NCBI RefSeq assembly: GCF_013522925.1
Contig: NZ_JAAMQU010000009.1
Span: forward strand, 217,320-281,319
DNA length: 64,000 bases
Reading direction: 5' to 3'
Source of the DNA: Pseudomonas japonica
Lineage (GTDB): Bacteria; Pseudomonadota; Gammaproteobacteria; Pseudomonadales; Pseudomonadaceae
Below, in pieces: positions 18,644 to 27,681 of the stretch (position 1 is its first letter; every line of letters begins with the position of its first letter). Both the position numbers and the translations under genes were made by a program. The notes below the pieces were generated by a model, which worked only from the letters and a program-made list of their open reading frames with translations, made no database searches and was not told the DNA's origin.

Positions 18644-21247
18644 TCAGGCATGCTCGGCGGCGGCTATTCCTATTGGCAGAATTTCAACGCTGTGGTCAGC
18701 AAGGACAGAGGCGTGGTTTGTGTCTGGCACCGATGAGGAGGTACTGAATACAAAGTTGTCGGCAGCAAGCGTATCCCGATAATTACCCTCCAGCCTTAGC
18801 TCGAACCGATGGCCGTCACTGTCCACCTGGTTCGACTGCACGTATGTACGATCGGTAGTGGCGCTATATGCCAGCTTCAAGGTGCCGTTATCACCGTTGC
18901 CGAGCCCGGTGAACCCCAGGGCAGACACATCGATACGGTCCACTGACACCAGAAAGTCGTCACCGATCAAGTCTGAGGCACCATGGTAGCTGTCGCTGAT
19001 CTGCTGGTACACGAAGGTGTCGGCCCCACTTTCACCATACAGCCGGTCACCGCCGCCGCCACCTATCAGCACGTCGTTACCGGTACTGCCCCACAAAGTG
19101 TCAAAGCCGTCGCCGCCCACACGATGGCTGTCGAAGAAGCCACTGGGATCAGGTGTCGAGGGTGCCAGGATGAAGGCGTCGCCGTAGGTCGACCGGCCAT
19201 CGCCTCCAAAACCATATCCTAGCAGTGTCACCGCGAAACGGTTACCGGCCTCATCGGCATCAAGGGATTCGATCGTGGTCAGTCCTGTATTACTGTCATA
19301 GGACTGGGTTAGTGTGCCGTCGTGGCCATTCCCGATGCCAATAAAACCTAGCGCAGAGACGTCGATCAGGTCGCCCTCGTCCTGGCTGAAGTCCATCAGC
19401 AGGTCAACGTGACGAGTGACGTCAGTATCGTTGACATAGCTGTCGCTCAGCGCCTTGTAGACGAACGTGTTGTGGCCGTCCCCACCTGTCAGACGGTCAG
19501 CGCCAATATCGCCTTGCAAACGATCGTCACCTGGGCCGCCGTAAAGAGTATCGTCACCTTCATGGCCTACCAGAAGCGCACCGCCCTCCCGTGTGGTAGT
19601 GAAGGTATCGGCATCGCTGCCACCGTCCCGGCGGAAATAGAAGTTGTCGCGGAGGAGGCTGCCCTGGTAGTGGCCGTTCAGCGCCAGCTTGAAACGGTAG
19701 CCATCGGCATCAGCATCCAGGCTCTGCAGGTAGGTGGTGTCGGTATTGCTGTTGTAGCTGAGCAGCAGTGTACCTTTGTGGCCGTTCCCCAGGCCCCTCA
19801 GGCCGAGTGCGGTAAGGTCCAGTTGATCGTGAGCCGCGCCGAAGTCCAGGATGCGGTCATGAGTATCGCCGGCCGTGCTGGCGTAACTGTCCTGCAGACG
19901 GGCATACACAAACACATCGTCGCCCGCGCCGCCGGTAAGGCGATCCGCGCCCTGGCCCCCGTCCAGCACGTCATGGCCCGCGCCACCGTCCAGCACGTCG
20001 CGGCCGCCACCCGCGTGTATCAATTCGGCGCTGGGCGTACCCACGAGGTGGTCGGCGCCGTCGCTGCCCAGAAACGTAAACGTGGTTTTTTGCGATCTGC
20101 TGTTCACATGGTCAAAATCACTGATCACCTGCCCTTGCTGCGTATGGCTGATGACATTGCCGTAGAAAGAGCGGTATTGGTAGCCAGTGGCGGCATAACG
20201 ATCCTCCAGGCCGTAAGTCGATTGATCGCTACCCACGATAACGTTGTCGACCAGGTCGTAGTGTGTGTCTGCAGCGTAGGTCTGCCCTTGAGCGCTGGTG
20301 AAGGTGTCCACAAGGATCTCTGCGGCAGCGCCACTCTGGGCATTATCGTGGATGTAATTTTGGTAAACCGCCGTCAGGTAGGTGCCGAGCAAGGCAACAC
20401 CTTCTTTCCCATTGCCATAAATCTCGGTATGGCTGACACCCATACCCTTGATTCCCTGGAGCTCAATACCCGCCCCGCCATTGCCGTGCACGGTCCCTCC
20501 GACAATACCGCCCTGGATCGACACCCAGTCCGTCTCCAGGCCGGCCAGCAAGATGCCATTGCCCGCATTGTCGTACGCATCGTTATTGTCGAACACAGGG
20601 GGGCCAGCGTAATCCTGGCTCGTTTTCAGATCGAAGCCGTCGCCGCCGTTCTCATAGGCCTTGTTGTCGGTGAAACTGATGTCATCCCGACGGGCCTGCT
20701 CATCTTTGAATTGGGTGGCAAAGCCGTCGCCGTCGTTGTCATGGGACACGCTGTCATATACATATCCAGCAGTGGTAAGCGCTTGGGCACGTAGCCCGTC
20801 GCCACTGAAGTTCTGAAACTCAACGCCGGCGACCTGAAAGAATACGGTATGTGCTGTGTTATCGGTCGCGCTGCCGGTGACAAAGCCGTCAACCGTTCCG
20901 CTGGTGTTGGCCTTGTTGCCGTCCAGGGTCAAGTTGCTGATGGTTGTGTCTGTGGTATTGAAGTGGGCTGCGGTGTGGATCAGTCCCGCCACGTCATTGC
21001 TGGAACCATCGGCCAGCTTGAGCGTGGTGAGCCCCATGCGTTCGCCGTTGAGTGTCACATGGCTTTTGAGGGTCAGGCACCCACCATCACTGTTGGGGCC
21101 ACTGACAATATAGGTACCGTGAGGCAGGTAAACCTCGCCGCCTCCCGCCTTCGCGGCGGCATTGATAGCTTTTTGAATGGCCAGGGTGTCATCGCTGACG
21201 CCGTCACCTTTGGCGCCGTAGTCGAACACATTGAAGATCGTCGTCAT
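18644..21247 (-). CDS. AlgE-type epimerase-like RTX protein with altered active site
   Basis: An 867-residue protein. Residues 1-390 form the AlgE-like beta-helix (MTTIFNVFDYGAKGDGVSDD), followed by three R modules with RTX nonapeptides (GGAGHDVLDGG, GGPGDDRLQG and similar) and a C-terminal type I secretion tail. Alignment to the PsmE-like protein in this window is ungapped around the catalytic site, but the DPHE motif is replaced by R153-A154-Q155-A156. The protein is therefore probably not a mannuronan C5-epimerase of the known mechanism; it may bind alginate, act on another uronan, or be inactive like the AlgY paralogue of Azotobacter. Start ATG follows AAGGA. Flanked on both sides by gene remnants. 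Confidence 0.85.
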   Translation of the reverse strand: MTTIFNVFDYGAKGDGVSDDTLAIQKAINAAAKAGGGEVYLPHGTYIVSGPNSDGGCLTLKSHVTLNGERMGLTTLKLADGSSNDVAGLIHTAAHFNTTDTTISNLTLDGNKANTSGTVDGFVTGSATDNTAHTVFFQVAGVEFQNFSGDGLRAQALTTAGYVYDSVSHDNDGDGFATQFKDEQARRDDISFTDNKAYENGGDGFDLKTSQDYAGPPVFDNNDAYDNAGNGILLAGLETDWVSIQGGIVGGTVHGNGGAGIELQGIKGMGVSHTEIYGNGKEGVALLGTYLTAVYQNYIHDNAQSGAAAEILVDTFTSAQGQTYAADTHYDLVDNVIVGSDQSTYGLEDRYAATGYQYRSFYGNVISHTQQGQVISDFDHVNSRSQKTTFTFLGSDGADHLVGTPSAELIHAGGGRDVLDGGAGHDVLDGGQGADRLTGGAGDDVFVYARLQDSYASTAGDTHDRILDFGAAHDQLDLTALGLRGLGNGHKGTLLLSYNSNTDTTYLQSLDADADGYRFKLALNGHYQGSLLRDNFYFRRDGGSDADTFTTTREGGALLVGHEGDDTLYGGPGDDRLQGDIGADRLTGGDGHNTFVYKALSDSYVNDTDVTRHVDLLMDFSQDEGDLIDVSALGFIGIGNGHDGTLTQSYDSNTGLTTIESLDADEAGNRFAVTLLGYGFGGDGRSTYGDAFILAPSTPDPSGFFDSHRVGGDGFDTLWGSTGNDVLIGGGGGDRLYGESGADTFVYQQISDSYHGASDLIGDDFLVSVDRIDVSALGFTGLGNGDNGTLKLAYSATTDRTYVQSNQVDSDGHRFELRLEGNYRDTLAADNFVFSTSSSVPDTNHASVLADHSVEILPIGIAAAEHA

Positions 21248-21289
21248 GAACGATTTTTCCTTGAGGGGATAAGAGATACGGCCGCTCGA

Positions 21290-21726
21290 CTACGGGCTGA
21301 ACGGAAGAAAGCCAGTCTAAAGACTAGGGTATTCTGGCTGATGTTCTTGATGTTCACCTTGATGTCCACCTCGGGCCTGATGGTGACCTCACAGATGGCA
21401 AGCTTTGCCAAAGACTTCGGCATGACAACGGTCATGGTGATGGGTATGGCTGCCCTGCCCTTGGCAATGACCATCGACCGGATATGCAACGGCCTTACCC
21501 GCCCGTTGTTTGGCTGGATTTCCGACCGCTACGGCCGCGAGAACACCATGGCATGGCCCAAGGCATTGGGGCCATTTACGGCGGGCCGGTTGCCGCCCTG
21601 CTGCATCAATACACGGATAGTTGGTACCCGGTATTTGCCGTAGCCATTCCCTTCGACATTGTTACCGCATTGCTGGCGTTCTTTGTTCTCAAACGCATGC
21701 CCGACCACGCAGGCCTTGGCAAATAT
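21290..21726 (+). pseudogene. Internally deleted OFA-type MFS transporter
   Basis: Two pieces of an oxalate/formate-antiporter-like MFS protein are in different frames. The first (frame of position 21292) reads RAERKKASLKTRVFWLMFLM... to DRYGRENTM, ending about 21550. The second (frame of 21484) resumes AQGIGAIYGGPVAALLHQY...VLKRMPDH near the usual end of the protein. The first six helices and the segment between the two pieces are missing. It begins only about 43 bp upstream of the epimerase-like start on the other strand. Not functional. Confidence 0.75.
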
Positions 21727-22494
21727 CAGGCAGACGGCGCCGACCATATCCATACCCTTGTCGAAGCCACCAAGCTCGCCTTCGCCGTACGGGACGAACA
21801 CATCGCCGACCCTGAGCACATGACCATCGACCCGCAAGCCTGCCTGGTGCCGGAGTACCTGCAAGCACTGGCGAGCCGGATCGTCCCGCAGTACGCTGCG
21901 CCCTGGGGTGAGGGCAAGGGCCCGGGAGATACCATCTGGATGGGCCTGATTGATAACGACGGCCTGGCCGTGTCGTTCATTCAAAGTATCTACCACGAGT
22001 TTGGCAGTGGCATCGTATTGGCCGAATCGGGGCTGAATTGGCAGAACCGGGGTGCATCGTTCAGCCGCGACCCCAGCCACTTGCTGGTGCTCAAGCCCGG
22101 CAAGAAGCCCTTCCACACCCTCAACCCCGCGGCGGCTCGCTTGAACGACGGTAGCATGCTGGTGTACGGCACCATGGGCGGCGACGGCCAACCCCAAACC
22201 CAGGCCGCGGTATTCAGCCGTTACGCCGTGTTCGGTCAGCCCCTGCAACAGGCCGTAACCGCGCCGCGCTGGCTGTTGGGCCGCACCTGGGGCGAAAGCT
22301 CCGACAGCCTGAAGATCGAGTCCCGGGTGGACGGCGCCGTGATCGACGAGCTCAAGGCGCGCGGCCATGACGTCGAAATTCTCGGCCCTTTCACCGAAAC
22401 CATGGGGCATGCCGGCGCCGCGGTGCGCTTGCCTAACGGCTCGTTCGAAGGCGCTTTCGACCCTCGCGGGAATGGAGCCGCCGCAGGTTACTAG
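21727..22494 (+). pseudogene. Gamma-glutamyltransferase C-terminal fragment fused to the MFS remnant
   Basis: From GADHIHTLVEATKLAF onward the frame matches the end of the large subunit and the whole small subunit of a GGT-family hydrolase. The nucleophile threonine equivalent is T in GDTIWMGLID (codon 21931), seven residues before the conserved Asp, followed by FGSGIV and NPAAARLNDGSM...GTMGGDGQPQTQ. The N-terminal roughly 300 residues and any signal are missing, and the reading frame is continuous with the MFS fragment, so the ORF 21484-22494 is a chimera created by deletion. Unlikely to mature as an enzyme. Confidence 0.75.
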
Positions 22495-22514
22495 ATGCGC
22501 GGCTACGAGGAAGA

Positions 22515-23705
22515 TTACGCGCGGCGCATCAGCAACAGCGCGACCACCACCGCCATGGCGGCGATCAACGTAGCGATGATGCCGATGGAGCCCAAACCAT
22601 AGTGGCCGATGCCGATACCACCAAGGATGGCGCCCAGGCCGATGCCTGCGTTGGCCGCTGAAATGTTCATGGTTGCCGCCAGTGCCTGTGCCTGCGCACC
22701 GGCCTGCATGACCCGAACCTGACACACCACAAACAACGCGGTGTAACCGATACCCCACGCGACCAGCGCGACGATCAGCCAGAGGTGATGCGGTGCCAGC
22801 GGTACCGCCGCCAGCATGCCGGCACCCGCCAGCACCAGGAACACCACCATGGCGGCCAGCGGCTTACGGTCGACCATGCTGCCACCGAGGTGATTACCCA
22901 CCATGCCGATTGCACCGAAGCCCATCAGCCACCATCCCACCTGGCTGGCAGGCACCCCGCCCAGCCGCTCGAGCACGTCGGCCAGGTAGGTGTAGGCGGT
23001 GAACAGCGCGGTGAAAGTAAGGATCGACAACAGCAGATGCGCCAGGAAGCGCGGCTGGCGCAGGATCGCGGTCTGCTTCTGGTCGGGGTTCGTGCTGGCA
23101 GACACGGGCAGTGTCGGCATCACCAGATGCATCAAGGCACCAATGAACAGCGCAATCGCCGCCAGTATCCAGAAGCTTCCCCGCCAGCCCACGGCATCTG
23201 CCGCCAGGGTACCCAGCGGTACACCGAACACCAGCGCCGCAGTGATGCCCAGGTATACCCGGCCCACGGCCTTGCCCGACTGGCCCGGCCCTGCCAGCTG
23301 CCCCGCCGTTTCGCTGGCGGTACCCCAAAACACCGGCAGCGCCAAGGCTGGGATGAAACGGGCAAGCGCCAATACCCAGATATTCGTGGACACCGCTGCC
23401 AGAACGTTGGACGCCGCAAACACCATGAGGATGACGGTGAACAGCTTTTTGCGTTCCACGTGGGCCAGCTTTGCCGTGAGCACCGGCCCGAACAGCATCA
23501 CCGTAAACGCGAACAAGGTGACTACCTGCCCCGCCAGGGCGATGGAAATGTTCAAGTCCCGAGCGAGCGCGGGCAACAGCCCCACGATCAGGAACTCAGT
23601 AGTCACAATGATAAAGGCGGCAACCGCCATGATCAGGATCTGAACCCCTGACCGTGAGGTGTCCGCAGCGGCGGCTGTGGCCTCTGCTGTGGCTGAGGAT
23701 TGCAT
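22515..23705 (-). CDS. MFS transporter (DHA1-type efflux)
   Basis: A 396-residue, twelve-helix major facilitator. The ATG at 23705 is chosen because GGAG lies nine bases before it; an upstream in-frame TTG lacks this. FIIVTTEFLIVGLLPALARDL after a short polar N-terminus and the RFIPALALPVFWGTASE motif place it with AraJ/CmlA/YdhP-like drug or sugar efflux carriers. The substrate is unknown. It is divergent from a LysR gene with a T-N11-A palindrome between them, which suggests control by that regulator. Confidence 0.82.
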   Translation of the reverse strand: MQSSATAEATAAAADTSRSGVQILIMAVAAFIIVTTEFLIVGLLPALARDLNISIALAGQVVTLFAFTVMLFGPVLTAKLAHVERKKLFTVILMVFAASNVLAAVSTNIWVLALARFIPALALPVFWGTASETAGQLAGPGQSGKAVGRVYLGITAALVFGVPLGTLAADAVGWRGSFWILAAIALFIGALMHLVMPTLPVSASTNPDQKQTAILRQPRFLAHLLLSILTFTALFTAYTYLADVLERLGGVPASQVGWWLMGFGAIGMVGNHLGGSMVDRKPLAAMVVFLVLAGAGMLAAVPLAPHHLWLIVALVAWGIGYTALFVVCQVRVMQAGAQAQALAATMNISAANAGIGLGAILGGIGIGHYGLGSIGIIATLIAAMAVVVALLLMRRA

Positions 23706-23736
23706 ACAACTTAACTCCAAACAGGTTTTGGCATAG

Positions 23737-23753
23737 CCTATTGGAGAAATAGG
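23737..23753. promoter_or_regulatory. LysR-type operator in the MFS/LysR intergenic region
   Basis: CCTATTGGAGAAATAGG is a perfect 6-bp inverted repeat with a 5-bp spacer and contains the LysR T-N11-A core (T23739, A23751). It is midway between the two divergent starts. Confidence 0.55.
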
Positions 23754-23813
23754 GAGTGATCTCGGCTGTTTTTTACGAAGTGATTGGAAGTGGATTCATC
23801 AATTGGAGGTTCA

Positions 23814-24734
23814 GTGTTTTCATCCGAACGCCTGAAGGGCATTGACGTGTTCGTGATCGTTGCCGACCTGGGCAGCTTTACCGCAGCGGCCGAGCGGCTG
23901 AATCTCACCAGTTCCGCGGTCAGCAAAGGGATCGCGCGGCTGGAGGCTCGGCTTGGCACCCGCCTGTTCCAGCGCACTACCCGGCGGCTGTCGCTCACCG
24001 AAGCCGGGGAGACCTTTTACCGAACGTGCGCCACCGTGTTGGCTGACCTGGAAGAAGCCGAGATAGCCTTGACTTCGACCCACACCGAGCCTCAGGGCAA
24101 GGTGCGCATCGACTTGCCCGCCTCCTATGGCCGGTTGCATGTACTGCCGCTGATCATCGAGTTCATGAAGCAGCATCCAAGGCTGTCCCCACATATTTCT
24201 TTTTCTGATCGCTACGTTGACCTGGTCCACGAAAATATCGACATCGTGGTCAGGATCGGCGGAGCAGGTGCATGGCCCGCCGCCGTAGGGCACAGGTTCT
24301 TCGGAACACCCAAGCTCATCTTTTGCGCTTCGCCGGATTACCTCACACGCCACGGCCAGCCTGAGTCAGAGGCGGATCTGGACCGGCACTTGTGTGTGGG
24401 TTATGGGCTGAATGACGGAATGGCGATCCCTTGGTACTTCAAAGGGCGCCAGCAAGGCGACATCGAGCGCCGAATCATGCATCCCCATATCGCCGTAGGG
24501 GACGGAGAGGGAGAAGTGATGGCCGTGCTGGCAGGGCTGGGCATTGCTCAGCTGCCCACATGGTTGGTTCATACCCATCTGGAAAGCGGGCGAATGGTGG
24601 AGGTGCTTCCTCATCTGGCTACTCAGGGCCAGCCGATGAACCTGGTATGGCTCAAAAGCCGAGAGGCCCTGCCGAAAGTGAGCGCCTTGATAGCGTATCT
24701 GGGTGCCAACCTCACGCCTACAGGCCGGCGGTGA
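23814..24734 (+). CDS. LysR-family transcriptional regulator
   Basis: A 306-residue LTTR. The GTG at 23814 is preferred because GGAGG (23805-23809) precedes it; upstream in-frame TTG and GTG codons would add ten residues. The winged helix covers residues 5-65 (VFVIVADLGSFTAAAERLNLTSSAVSKGIARLE) and the rest is the substrate-binding domain of the AaeR/PA2877 subgroup. Divergent from the MFS gene; it probably controls that exporter and itself. Confidence 0.85.
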   Translation: MFSSERLKGIDVFVIVADLGSFTAAAERLNLTSSAVSKGIARLEARLGTRLFQRTTRRLSLTEAGETFYRTCATVLADLEEAEIALTSTHTEPQGKVRIDLPASYGRLHVLPLIIEFMKQHPRLSPHISFSDRYVDLVHENIDIVVRIGGAGAWPAAVGHRFFGTPKLIFCASPDYLTRHGQPESEADLDRHLCVGYGLNDGMAIPWYFKGRQQGDIERRIMHPHIAVGDGEGEVMAVLAGLGIAQLPTWLVHTHLESGRMVEVLPHLATQGQPMNLVWLKSREALPKVSALIAYLGANLTPTGRR

Positions 24735-24900
24735 GCCGGGCGCACAGCGCAGCGGGGAGTAACCACTGCACTAACCATCCATCACCCCGCAACACCGCAA
24801 GCGGTACTGGGTTGGAACTTATCGGAGGGCCTTTTCACCGAAAATAACAGGTGGCCTCGACCTTGGCCGCCGTACCGACCACAACCCAGGAGGTTTATCG

Positions 24901-26073
24901 ATGAAAGCATTACGCTGGCATGGAAAAAAAGACATCCGTTGTGATGACCATCTACCCGACCCCACGATAGAACACCCGCGGGACGCCATCATCAAGGTCA
25001 GTTCGTGCGCGATCTGCGGCTCGGACTTGCACCTGTACGACGGCTTTATGCCCGGGATGAAGCATGGCGACATCATGGGCCATGAGTTCATGGGCGAAGT
25101 GGTGGAAGTGGGCTCGGAAAACAAGAAGCTGAAGATCGGCGATCGCGTGGTCGTTCCCTTCACGATCTGCTGCGGGGAATGCGATCAGTGCCGCCGGGGC
25201 AACTTCTCCGTTTGCGAGCGCAGCAACCGTAACAAGGACCTGGCCGATAAAGCCTTCGGCCATACCACGGCGGGGTTGTTTGGCTATACCCACCTGACCG
25301 GGGGCTACCCGGGCGGGCAGGCTGAATACGTACGCGTGCCGTACGCGGACTTCACCCCGGTGGTGATTCCCGACGGGCTTACCGATGAGCAAGTGCTATT
25401 CCTCGGCGACATCTTCCCGACCGGTTGGCAAGCGGCTGTGCAATGCGATATCGAACCCACCGACACCGTGGCGATATGGGGCGCCGGCCCGGTGGGGCAA
25501 TTCACTGTGCGCAGCGCGGTGATCCTCGGCGCCAAGCAAGTGGTATGCATCGACAATGTGCCCGAGCGCCTGGCGATGGCCAAGGCTGGAGGCGCTATTA
25601 CCATTAACTTCGATGAAGAAAGTGTACTGGATCGCCTCGCCGAACTCACCGGCGGCAAGGGCCCGGAAAAATGCATCGACGCGGTAGGCATGGAATCCCA
25701 CGCTACCCGCTCCTTCGATTCCGTCTACGACCGAGTGAAGCAAGCAGTGATGATGGAATCCGATCGCCCTCACGTGCTGCGGGAAATGATGTATGTGTGC
25801 CGCCCGGCTGGCACGCTGTCCATCCCAGGCGTGTATGGCGGCCTGATCGACAAGATTCCGTTCGGCGCCGCGATGAACAAGGGCCTCACGTTCAAGATGG
25901 GGCAGACCCACGTCAATCGCTGGACCGATGACCTGCTCAACCGTATCCAGGAAGGGCAGATCGACCCCAGCTTTGTGATCACCCACACCGTAAGCCTTCA
26001 AGACGGCCCGGACATGTACAAGACCTTCCGCGACAAGAAAGACGGCTGCGTGAAGGTAGTGCTCAAGCCCTGA
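24901..26073 (+). CDS. Zinc-dependent alcohol dehydrogenase (MDR family, formaldehyde-dehydrogenase-like)
   Basis: A 390-residue medium-chain dehydrogenase with a strong AGGAGG site (24889-24894). The catalytic zinc ligands include C39 (CGSDLH) and H61 (GHEF); the structural zinc site is C91-x2-C94-x2-C97-x7-C105; the NAD-binding GAGPVG motif lies near residue 198. The extended insertion between about 262 and 285 ([28 protein letters not shown]) is typical of the glutathione-independent formaldehyde dehydrogenase-like subgroup. It oxidises a small alcohol or aldehyde hydrate with NAD in the cytoplasm; substrate not determined. Stands alone. Confidence 0.85.
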   Translation: MKALRWHGKKDIRCDDHLPDPTIEHPRDAIIKVSSCAICGSDLHLYDGFMPGMKHGDIMGHEFMGEVVEVGSENKKLKIGDRVVVPFTICCGECDQCRRGNFSVCERSNRNKDLADKAFGHTTAGLFGYTHLTGGYPGGQAEYVRVPYADFTPVVIPDGLTDEQVLFLGDIFPTGWQAAVQCDIEPTDTVAIWGAGPVGQFTVRSAVILGAKQVVCIDNVPERLAMAKAGGAITINFDEESVLDRLAELTGGKGPEKCIDAVGMESHATRSFDSVYDRVKQAVMMESDRPHVLREMMYVCRPAGTLSIPGVYGGLIDKIPFGAAMNKGLTFKMGQTHVNRWTDDLLNRIQEGQIDPSFVITHTVSLQDGPDMYKTFRDKKDGCVKVVLKP

Positions 26074-26155
26074 TCCGCGCGTACTAGCCGAGGTTGCGGG
26101 CTGTTCCGTGAATTCGGGGACGGCTCGCCCATAAGGCCCTACCCCATGGGGCCCC

Positions 26156-26566
26156 CTACCCCTGATCCGTCCGAGCTGCGAACACTTCCCTGGCCGCGAA
26201 CAATCCGTTCAGCGCGGCCGGGAAGCCGGCATACACTGCCATCTGCATAAGTACTTCGGTGATTTCTGCCCGGGTAAGCCCGACGTTCAACGCCGCCTCG
26301 ATATGCACCTTCAATTGCGGCGTTGCATTACCCATCGCCGAAAGTGCCGCCACCGTGGCGATCTCTCTGTCACGCAGGCTCAAGCCAGGGCGGGAATAGA
26401 TATCGCCGAAAGGGAATTCGAACAAGTAAGTGGCAAAATCAGGGGCGATGTCAGCCAGTGCGCTGACGACCTTGTAGCCGGCCTCGCCATCGATCTGTGC
26501 CAGGGCTCGTTTACCGCGTTCCAGCCGGCTCTCGCTGGCGTTGGGAAGGTGCTTGGTCATGGTCAT
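26156..26566 (-). CDS. Carboxymuconolactone decarboxylase/AhpD-like protein
   Basis: A 136-residue helical protein of the CMD superfamily (ARTDQG end; core SLRDREIATVAALSAMGNATPQLKVHIEAALNVGLTRAEITEVLMQ). The family's paired-cysteine CxxC of true AhpD is absent, so it is more like gamma-carboxymuconolactone decarboxylase-type proteins of unknown substrate. Starts at tandem ATG codons 26566/26560 with GAGG upstream. The coding region overlaps the end of the MerR gene by 56 bp, so the two are cotranscribed. Confidence 0.8.
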   Translation of the reverse strand: MTMTKHLPNASESRLERGKRALAQIDGEAGYKVVSALADIAPDFATYLFEFPFGDIYSRPGLSLRDREIATVAALSAMGNATPQLKVHIEAALNVGLTRAEITEVLMQMAVYAGFPAALNGLFAAREVFAARTDQG

Positions 26567-26924
26567 TTATCCTCGAGGTGTGACCGGCATAGCCGGCAAT
26601 CTTTTGGTCAAGGACGAGCAGGCAGTGGCTGAGTTCGGCGACATGGGCGCGAACACGTTCGCGGTGTTGCACAAGCAACTCGCACCGCTCGGCTTCGGTT
26701 TGCGCGCCACGCGCTCTAAGGTCGGCGTAGCGCAGCATTTCCCGGATGGGCATTCCCGTCGTTTTCAGGCGGTCGAGAAATTCGATCCACATTAGGATGG
26801 CGGGGGCATAATCCCTTTGGCCGGCGTGGTCACGGTCGGCAAAAGGCAACAGCCCGATGCGTTCGTAATACCGAAGTGTGTGGGCCGAAAGCCCCGAGCG
26901 TTTTGCCAGTTCACCGATTTTCAT
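26511..26924 (-). CDS. MerR-family regulator (AdhR/NmlR-like)
   Basis: A 137-residue MerR protein from ATG 26924 (MKIGELAKRSGLSAHTLRYYERIGLL), helix-turn-helix at residues 3-70 and a coiled dimer helix to about 118. No cysteine pattern of metal sensors is seen in the C-terminus, so the effector may be an electrophile or organic compound. It reads into the AhpD-like gene and is preceded by a MerR-type promoter with a long spacer (26952-26982). An in-frame GTG at 26930 is an alternative start. Confidence 0.82.
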   Translation of the reverse strand: MKIGELAKRSGLSAHTLRYYERIGLLPFADRDHAGQRDYAPAILMWIEFLDRLKTTGMPIREMLRYADLRARGAQTEAERCELLVQHRERVRAHVAELSHCLLVLDQKIAGYAGHTSRINDHDQAPSQRQREPAGTR

Positions 26925-26951
26925 AAGCACCCTGTCGTCCAGACACCCCGA

Positions 26952-26982
26952 AGGCTAGAACTTCGAGCGTACTCTAAGTCAA
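26952..26982 (-). promoter_or_regulatory. MerR-type promoter and operator
   Basis: On the minus strand: TTGACT (26982-26977), a 19-nt spacer containing the dyad CTTAGAG-TACG-CTCGAAG (6 of 7 pairs), and TAGCCT (26957-26952). The long spacer with a central dyad is the hallmark of MerR-controlled promoters. Confidence 0.65.
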
Positions 26983-27077
26983 GCGGTAGGTTGACGTTGG
27001 CTATCGGGATCGGTCGCCCGCCACGCCGACGCACTGAGCTAGGCTGGATAGACCCCAGCTTCCCCAAGGCCCAGACC

Positions 27078-27668
27078 ATGCCCCATACCGAACCACTCAC
27101 CATCGCGGTACTGCTCGGCTCCGTGCGTACCGAGCGCCAAGGCATCAAGGCGGCACGCCTGCTGTTGGCGGCACTGGAAGCCCGGGGGCATGAAGCGGTG
27201 CTGGTGGACCCGATGGACACCCGCCTTCCCCTGCTGGACCGGATGTACAAGGAATACCCGAAAGGCTCGGCGCCCGCAGACCTGGAGCGCCTGGCCACGC
27301 TGTACCGCCGTGCCGACGGTTTTCTGTTGGTGAGCGCTGAATACAACCACGGCGTGCCGCCCGCGCTGAAGAACCTGCTCGACCATTTTCTGGAAGAGTA
27401 TTTCTGGCGGCCTTCGGCAATTGCCTGCTACTCCGCGGGCGGCTATGGCGGCGTGCGGGCAGCCATGCAACTGCGCGCCATCGTTGGTGAGCTGGGCATG
27501 CCCAGTATCCCTAGCCTGTTCGCCATCCCACGTATCGGTAGCGCCTTGGGCGATGACGGCCAGCCCACCGAGCCGCGCGTCACCAGCCAGATGAACCGCT
27601 TTCTGGACGAATTCGAGTGGTACATGCAGGCGCTTCGTCGCCAGCGGGCAGGTGGCACGCCCTATTGA
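27078..27668 (+). CDS. NADPH-dependent FMN reductase (flavodoxin fold)
   Basis: A 196-residue protein starting at the ATG at 27078 (MPHTEPLTIAVLLGSVRTERQG). The FMN phosphate loop GSVRTERQ, the segment VSAEYNHGVPPALKNLLD and the glycine-rich YSAGGYGGVRAAMQLR are the family's binding loops, as in ArsH/ChrR/YieF-like quinone or chromate reductases. Cytoplasmic flavin-dependent reduction with NAD(P)H; the electron acceptor cannot be deduced. Divergent from the MerR gene 153 bp away, so the MerR protein may influence it too. Confidence 0.85.
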   Translation: MPHTEPLTIAVLLGSVRTERQGIKAARLLLAALEARGHEAVLVDPMDTRLPLLDRMYKEYPKGSAPADLERLATLYRRADGFLLVSAEYNHGVPPALKNLLDHFLEEYFWRPSAIACYSAGGYGGVRAAMQLRAIVGELGMPSIPSLFAIPRIGSALGDDGQPTEPRVTSQMNRFLDEFEWYMQALRRQRAGGTPY

Positions 27669-27681
27669 AGAAGCGGGCCAG

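Noticed and set aside
19409..20794. Forward-strand ORF (461 aa)
   Set aside because: Antisense shadow of the second epimerase's repeats.
26100..26155. CCCCATGGGG palindrome as terminator
   Set aside because: The perfect part has no loop and no T-run, so it is not a credible hairpin terminator.
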